Positions 58,360-64,000 of a stretch of 64,000 nucleotides of DNA are shown here, one piece after another. The position numbers and the translations under genes are program-made. The DNA comes from Lysobacter lycopersici (GTDB lineage Bacteria; Pseudomonadota; Gammaproteobacteria; Xanthomonadales; Xanthomonadaceae). Position 1 is the first letter of the stretch. Every line of letters begins with the position of its first letter. The DNA is taken from NCBI RefSeq assembly GCF_007556775.1, contig NZ_CP041742.1, positions 62,001 through 126,000 on the forward strand, read 5' to 3'. Below the pieces are notes generated by a model. The model did no database searches. It was given only the letters and a program-made list of their open reading frames with translations, and was not told where the DNA came from.

Positions 58360-59052
58360 ATGATGAAGATCATCGTGTCGGCCATCCTTTTGTTTTTGCC
58401 GGCCACGTTGCTCGCGCAGACATTCAAGGTCACGCCCGCGGGCAACTTTGTCGTCAATGACACGCTAATAATCCCGGCGTACGTGGTCTCCACTGAAGAT
58501 GCGACCAGCGAGACCGGCGAGTTGATGACGCCAGACTTGCCCCAAAAGAACATGACTGCACGGGCGGAAATTTCTCCGGAAATGGCAAGCCAGCTTTCGG
58601 TTTACTGGACATACGACGGTTGGGTGCTCGTGCCGCGAGGATGGCAGCTTGTCAGGGCGGCAGTCGGTGCCGACAACAGTTCAGTCTATGAATTCAGGGA
58701 GCCGAATAACGGCGCAGGCGTGGTTTCTCTTTACGATTCTGGCGGCGCTTGTGTCGGGTGTGCGCTAAGTCTGGCCGCGCCATATTTCCCGGATGCCAAA
58801 AAGGAAGCAGACGACATGTTCGGGCAGTCTGCTTCCGGCCTTGAAGCGCAGATTCATACAGTCAAGCTGGGCAAGCACACGCTCGCGTATAGCCGCAAGA
58901 ATGCAAAGGGTCAATCAGTTGATGGCCTTGCTTACTACCAAGCGAGCGATGACTACGAGGCTTTCACTTTCGAAGTTTCTTTGCCGCAAGGCCAACAAGC
59001 GCTGGCTACAGCCATTTTGAATTGGCGGTTGCCACCCAAGGACGAGCGATAG
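58360..59052 (+). CDS. DUF4850-like secreted protein, lower GC
   Basis: The 230-residue product has a signal peptide (IIVSAILLFLPATLLAQTFK). A domain with YWTYDGWVLVPRGWQLVRAA, VGADNSSVYEFREPNNGAGV and a CVGCALSLAAPYF cysteine pair follows. The pattern recalls DUF4850 proteins, of unknown function. Base composition is clearly lower in GC than nlpD and ftsH around it, suggesting transfer. It sits in the place usually taken by rpoS. The GTG at 58348, overlapping the nlpD stop, is an alternative start. Confidence 0.75.
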   Translation: MMKIIVSAILLFLPATLLAQTFKVTPAGNFVVNDTLIIPAYVVSTEDATSETGELMTPDLPQKNMTARAEISPEMASQLSVYWTYDGWVLVPRGWQLVRAAVGADNSSVYEFREPNNGAGVVSLYDSGGACVGCALSLAAPYFPDAKKEADDMFGQSASGLEAQIHTVKLGKHTLAYSRKNAKGQSVDGLAYYQASDDYEAFTFEVSLPQGQQALATAILNWRLPPKDER

Positions 59053-59070
59053 GCGCCACGCTACGCGCCA

Positions 59071-59093
59071 CCCTCTCCCATGAATGGGGAGGG
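59071..59093. repeat. CCCTCTCCCAT/ATGGGGAGGG palindrome
   Basis: CCCTC-T-CCCAT pairs with ATGGG-GAGGG around a GA loop with one bulged T. It belongs to the CCCTCTCCC...GGGAGAGGG type of dispersed palindrome common in Xanthomonadaceae. It lies between the convergent DUF4850-like and Mth938-like genes. Confidence 0.55.
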
Positions 59094-59097
59094 AAAA

Positions 59098-59469
59098 CTA
59101 GCCGATCACGAACCCCGCGACCACGCGCCGACCTTCGCCAGCAAGTACGTTGAACGTGCGCGCGGCGGCGGCATTGGTCATCGCTTCCAGGCCGATGCCG
59201 CGTTGCAGGCAGGCGGCCATCACCTCCGCGGGAGGGAACGCCTGTGCCTCGCCGCTGCCGAGCACGACCAGTTCCGGTTCCAGCGCGAACAACGCATCGA
59301 GGTCAGTGGGGCGCATCGACGTGATATCGGAAACCGGCCAGTCTTCGACCAGCGCATCGGGCGCGACGATGAAACTCCGCGTCAGCGTGCGCTCGTTGAC
59401 GAGCGCATGGCGGCCGTCTGCGCCGCGCAGGCTGTAGGCGTAGTCGGGGCGCTCGAGGACGAGTTGCAT
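59098..59469 (-). CDS. Mth938-like domain protein (DUF498/DUF598)
   Basis: The 123-residue protein has the single alpha/beta Mth938-like domain: [40 protein letters not shown] and the end [11 protein letters not shown]. It is an orthologue by pattern of Xanthomonas Xcc1710. Function is unknown; in eukaryotes relatives assemble complex I (NDUFAF3). Its start overlaps the yhbY stop by one base. Confidence 0.9.
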   Translation of the reverse strand: MQLVLERPDYAYSLRGADGRHALVNERTLTRSFIVAPDALVEDWPVSDITSMRPTDLDALFALEPELVVLGSGEAQAFPPAEVMAACLQRGIGLEAMTNAAAARTFNVLAGEGRRVVAGFVIG

Positions 59470-59774
59470 CAGGCTCGCGGCAGGACGATGTGTCGCTTGT
59501 CCTTGCTGGGTCGATAGAGGATCGCGGTATGGCCGATCCGCTGCACCAGCGCCGAGCCGGTGCGGCCGGCGAGTTCGTCGATCATCGCGTCGCGTGCATC
59601 GCGGTCGTCGCCGCCCACCTTCACCTTGATCAGCTCGTGGTGTTCCAGCGCGCCGTCGACCTCGCTCACCAGCGCGTCGGTCAGGCCCTTGCCGCCGACC
59701 TGCAGCATCGCCTTCAGTCCATGGGCCTGGCCGCGCAGGAAGCGGGTCTGGGCCGAGGTCAGCATGGTCGTCAT
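59469..59774 (-). CDS. yhbY: Ribosome-assembly RNA-binding protein YhbY
   Basis: The 101-residue protein is one CRM domain: [55 protein letters not shown] and [19 protein letters not shown]. It matches E. coli YhbY, which binds pre-50S ribosomal particles. Starts at 59774 and 59765 are both possible. It is divergent from rlmE with 48 bases between, the classic yhbY/rlmE arrangement. Confidence 0.93.
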   Translation of the reverse strand: MTTMLTSAQTRFLRGQAHGLKAMLQVGGKGLTDALVSEVDGALEHHELIKVKVGGDDRDARDAMIDELAGRTGSALVQRIGHTAILYRPSKDKRHIVLPRA

Positions 59775-59822
59775 GCGGCGAAAAAGGCTGCGGAAGGGGT
59801 CGCAGGTTATCATGCGGGCCTG

Positions 59823-60455
59823 ATGGCCACCCGCAGCAAATCCAGCCAGCGCTGGCTGCAGGAACACTTCTCCGATCCCTACGTGAAGAAGGCGCAGGCG
59901 GAAGGCCTGCGTTCGCGCGCCGCGTACAAGCTCGAAGAACTGGTCGAACGCGACCGGTTGCTTCGGCCGGGCATGGTCGTGGTCGATCTCGGCGCCGCGC
60001 CCGGCGGTTGGTCGCAGTGGGTACGGCAGGCGCTTGGCGATGACGGACGGGTGATCGCGCTGGACATCCTCGAGATGCCGTCGCTGGCCGGCGTCGAGTT
60101 CCTTCATGGCGATTTCAGGGAAGATGCGGTCCTATCCCGGCTGGAAGCCACGCTCGGCGGGCAGGCGGTCGACCTTGTCCTTTCCGACATGGCCCCCAAT
60201 AAAAGTGGCATGGAGGCGGTCGACCAGCCGCGGGCGATGCACTTGGCCGAACTCGCGATGGAATTCGCCGACGGCCACCTCAAGCCCGGCGGCGCGTTCC
60301 TGATCAAGCTGTTCCAGGGAACGGGTTTCGACGATTACCTGCGGGAACTGCGCCGGCGCTATGCCAGGGTGGCGATCCGCAAACCGGCGGCCTCGCGCAA
60401 GCGTTCGCCGGAAGTGTATGCACTCGCGCAAGGCAAGTTGACGGTGAGGAAGTGA
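59823..60455 (+). CDS. rlmE: 23S rRNA (uridine-2552-2'-O)-methyltransferase
   Basis: The 210-residue enzyme methylates U2552 of 23S rRNA. It starts [23 protein letters not shown] motif I is [20 protein letters not shown] and motif IV is [20 protein letters not shown]; the catalytic lysine lies in [20 protein letters not shown]. Length is standard. It is followed by ftsH on the same strand, 27 bases downstream, the usual heat-shock-type pair. Confidence 0.96.
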   Translation: MATRSKSSQRWLQEHFSDPYVKKAQAEGLRSRAAYKLEELVERDRLLRPGMVVVDLGAAPGGWSQWVRQALGDDGRVIALDILEMPSLAGVEFLHGDFREDAVLSRLEATLGGQAVDLVLSDMAPNKSGMEAVDQPRAMHLAELAMEFADGHLKPGGAFLIKLFQGTGFDDYLRELRRRYARVAIRKPAASRKRSPEVYALAQGKLTVRK

Positions 60456-60482
60456 AATGACGCAACGCCAGGGAGCCATCCG

Positions 60483-62387
<1,905 letters not shown>

Positions 62388-62412
62388 TCGCCCGTCGATG
62401 CGGAGCGCATGG

Positions 62413-62438
62413 AAAAGGCCGGGAATCCCCGGCCTTTT
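62413..62438 (+). terminator. Intrinsic terminator after ftsH
   Basis: AAAAGGCCGGG-AATC-CCCGGCCTTTT is an 11-base stem including an A-T tract, followed by a further T and C. It ends the rlmE-ftsH transcript, and because the A-tract is on the other side it can also act on transcripts from the minus-strand gene at 62469. Confidence 0.9.
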
Positions 62439-62468
62439 TCGTTGGACCGCCTGTGCGTGCGCCCGGCT

Positions 62469-64000
62469 TCAGCGCCGGGTCTTGCGCTGCTTCACCGCCG
62501 GGCTGCCTTCCTGCAACAGGCGCAATTCCCACCCGCCGCCGGACCGAAGGTTGAACGGATTGGTCATGCCGGCGATCACGCCGCTTCCGTCGTCGAGCGG
62601 ATACAGGGCGCGGATCCCGTAGTTGTAGGTATCGCCCAGGCCGGAGTAGTTCTCGTTCACCGCCGGCGCATCGGACGAATCGAAGCGCCACAGGTCCGCA
62701 CCGTACTGCGCCGCGGCGCCCGCGCCCTGCAGGACCGAAGCGTCGTAGGTTCCGACGAACAGGTGGCCGTTGAACACGGTCATCTGCCATGTGTATTCGT
62801 TGCCGCGGTTGCCGAAGCCGGATGGGCCGTACAGCGGGGTCCAGCCGGTCGGAGTCATGGTGAAGGTCTTCGGCGCCGTGCCGGCGGGCAGTTCGCTTTC
62901 GCCGTACAGCAACTGGACTTCGCGCGTGTTCGGGTTCTCGAGGTTGCGCCCGCGCCAGAACGACGTGGAGCGATAGACGCCGTCCCGCAGGGCCTGCAGT
63001 TCCTGCGGATTCGCCGGAACGCCAAAGCAGGTCGGCAGCGTGCACGTCTGGTGCACGCTGAACGCCTTGCTGCTCTGCAGGTGGATGGTGCCCCAATACA
63101 GCCAGCCGTCGTAGTACTGCACGGCGCCGCCCGCGTAGCCGAAACGCGCCACGATCGGATCCGGGTCGTACTGCGACGGGCTCCAGATTTGCCGCCAGCT
63201 GTTCAAGTTGGCATTCGTCAGGCCGCCGGCGGGAATCACGGGGCTGATCCAGACGCCGGTGCCGGCGCCGCTTCCGCCCGAAGGCGTGCGGATCGGCACG
63301 GTGCTGACCGCGAGGCGATCCTTGCCTTGGCCATCCACGTACAGGGTGATGTTGGCGACATCGGCGGTGAGCTTGCCGACTTCGGTGAAGCTGCTGCACA
63401 GGTTGCCGCCCAGGCCGCCGTTCCAGCGGAGCACCGCACCGTGGTCCGCCGTGCCGACGCCGACATAGAGCACGCCATCGACCGTCTGCCAGCCGCGGAT
63501 GTAGTCGTAACCGGTAAGCGCGCACGAGCCCATCGACTGCCCGGTGTCGGCCTGGAACGCGAAGATGTTCACGCTGGAATGGTTGAGGCTGGGCCCGCCG
63601 AGGAAGGCGATGTTGTCGATCGACCCGGCACCGCGGAAGCCGAGCGTGTTCTTCAGCAACGGCGTCAATACGGTGTGGTCGACGAGTTCGCCGGTCGCGA
63701 GGTCATAGGAATAGACCCTCGGTGGCCGCCAGTCGCCCAGCGAATCCGGGATCGACGGGAAGGTGCGCGCGTACTGGCTCTGGCCGAACTCGCAGGCGAG
63801 GATGCCGTCGCGGTTGGTGGGTTGCCCGCCGCCGACGCCATCGAGGATGCAGCCGGCGTTGGCCAGCGTTCCGAACCACAACTTTCCGCTCTCTTCGGTG
63901 AGCCCCCAGATGTACGACTGGTTGGTTTTCGGCTGGCCCTGCGAACAGGTGCCATCGGAATTCATTGCCGGGTAGTCGACGCCGAGGCCATTGAAACACT
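62469..64000 (-). CDS. Incomplete large protein, probably secreted, beta-propeller-like
   Basis: The frame is open to the right edge (510 codons visible); upstream codons FNGLGVDYPA before the first ATG (63965) continue the protein, so the N-terminus lies outside the window. Aromatic, glycine-rich blade-like stretches repeat: YIWGLTEESGKLWFGTLANA, AVLRWNGGLGGNLCSSF, VQYYDGWLYWGTIHLQSSKA, TWQMTVFNGHLFVGTYDASV and YGADLWRFDSSDAPAVNENY. Seven or more cysteines and the Thr/Gly/Ser content fit an exported protein. No family name can be given. Codon use resembles the core genes. It ends with a basic tail (AVKQRKTRR). Confidence 0.85.
   Translation of the reverse strand, partial: CFNGLGVDYPAMNSDGTCSQGQPKTNQSYIWGLTEESGKLWFGTLANAGCILDGVGGGQPTNRDGILACEFGQSQYARTFPSIPDSLGDWRPPRVYSYDLATGELVDHTVLTPLLKNTLGFRGAGSIDNIAFLGGPSLNHSSVNIFAFQADTGQSMGSCALTGYDYIRGWQTVDGVLYVGVGTADHGAVLRWNGGLGGNLCSSFTEVGKLTADVANITLYVDGQGKDRLAVSTVPIRTPSGGSGAGTGVWISPVIPAGGLTNANLNSWRQIWSPSQYDPDPIVARFGYAGGAVQYYDGWLYWGTIHLQSSKAFSVHQTCTLPTCFGVPANPQELQALRDGVYRSTSFWRGRNLENPNTREVQLLYGESELPAGTAPKTFTMTPTGWTPLYGPSGFGNRGNEYTWQMTVFNGHLFVGTYDASVLQGAGAAAQYGADLWRFDSSDAPAVNENYSGLGDTYNYGIRALYPLDDGSGVIAGMTNPFNLRSGGGWELRLLQEGSPAVKQRKTRR

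Overview
The window is GC-rich bacterial chromosome, tightly packed, with many 1- and 4-base gene overlaps and no gene-free stretch above about 210 bases. The order pyrG-kdsA-eno-ftsB-ispD-ispF-truD, then surE-pcm-DedA-like-nlpD, then yhbY/rlmE/ftsH, points to the Xanthomonadaceae (Lysobacter / Luteimonas / Thermomonas side). So do the many short lipoproteins and the repeat families (GTCATTCCsGCGAAAGCsGGAAT pairs and GTGGGAGCGGC-type REPs). The genus is inference. No rRNA, tRNA, CRISPR array, integrase or transposase was seen.

Left part (1-14.6 kb): a clearly lower-GC gene runs off the left edge and looks like the end of an imported accessory (possibly defence) segment. Then come a two-gene ABC-2 exporter, a FrnE-type thiol oxidoreductase beside a YdeP/FdhF-type molybdopterin oxidoreductase, an AraC regulator divergent from an alpha/beta hydrolase, a MATE exporter, an MBL-fold hydrolase, a DUF1615 lipoprotein, an M13 peptidase, a GNAT enzyme and a DUF1428 protein.

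14.6-25.7 kb: envelope and signalling genes. These are lemA coupled to a DUF2207 membrane protein, facing a ClpP-fold lipoprotein; an ECF sigma factor with a likely membrane partner; an S4 RNA-binding protein; a gspA/gspB pair; an EamA exporter; and two adjacent cyclic-di-GMP genes (an HD-GYP protein with an altered HD dyad, then a degenerate-GGDEF/EAL protein).

25.7-46.5 kb: mixed metabolic and envelope genes. They include a DUF885 lipoprotein, GFA protein, DUF2785 protein, cyclophilin, PadR with its membrane partner, PHB depolymerase, methyltransferase, HemJ-like protein, alkaline phosphatase with a coupled low-GC gene, Nudix, hot-dog thioesterase, two NlpC/P60 paralogues, SlyD, a D-amino-acid dehydrogenase-like FAD enzyme, an N-formylglutamate amidohydrolase and ParE. 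Most repeats lie here, including five consecutive hairpins after slyD.

46.5-62.4 kb: the housekeeping block for CTP, Kdo, enolase, division (FtsB), isoprenoid precursors (IspD, IspF), tRNA pseudouridine (TruD), stationary-phase/repair functions (SurE, Pcm), the amidase activator NlpD, rRNA methylation (RlmE) and FtsH. Lineage-specific insertions interrupt it: a methyltransferase between ispD and ispF, a lipoprotein before truD, an Smr gene before surE, and a DUF4850-like gene where rpoS is expected. The right edge holds an incomplete large, probably secreted protein on the minus strand.
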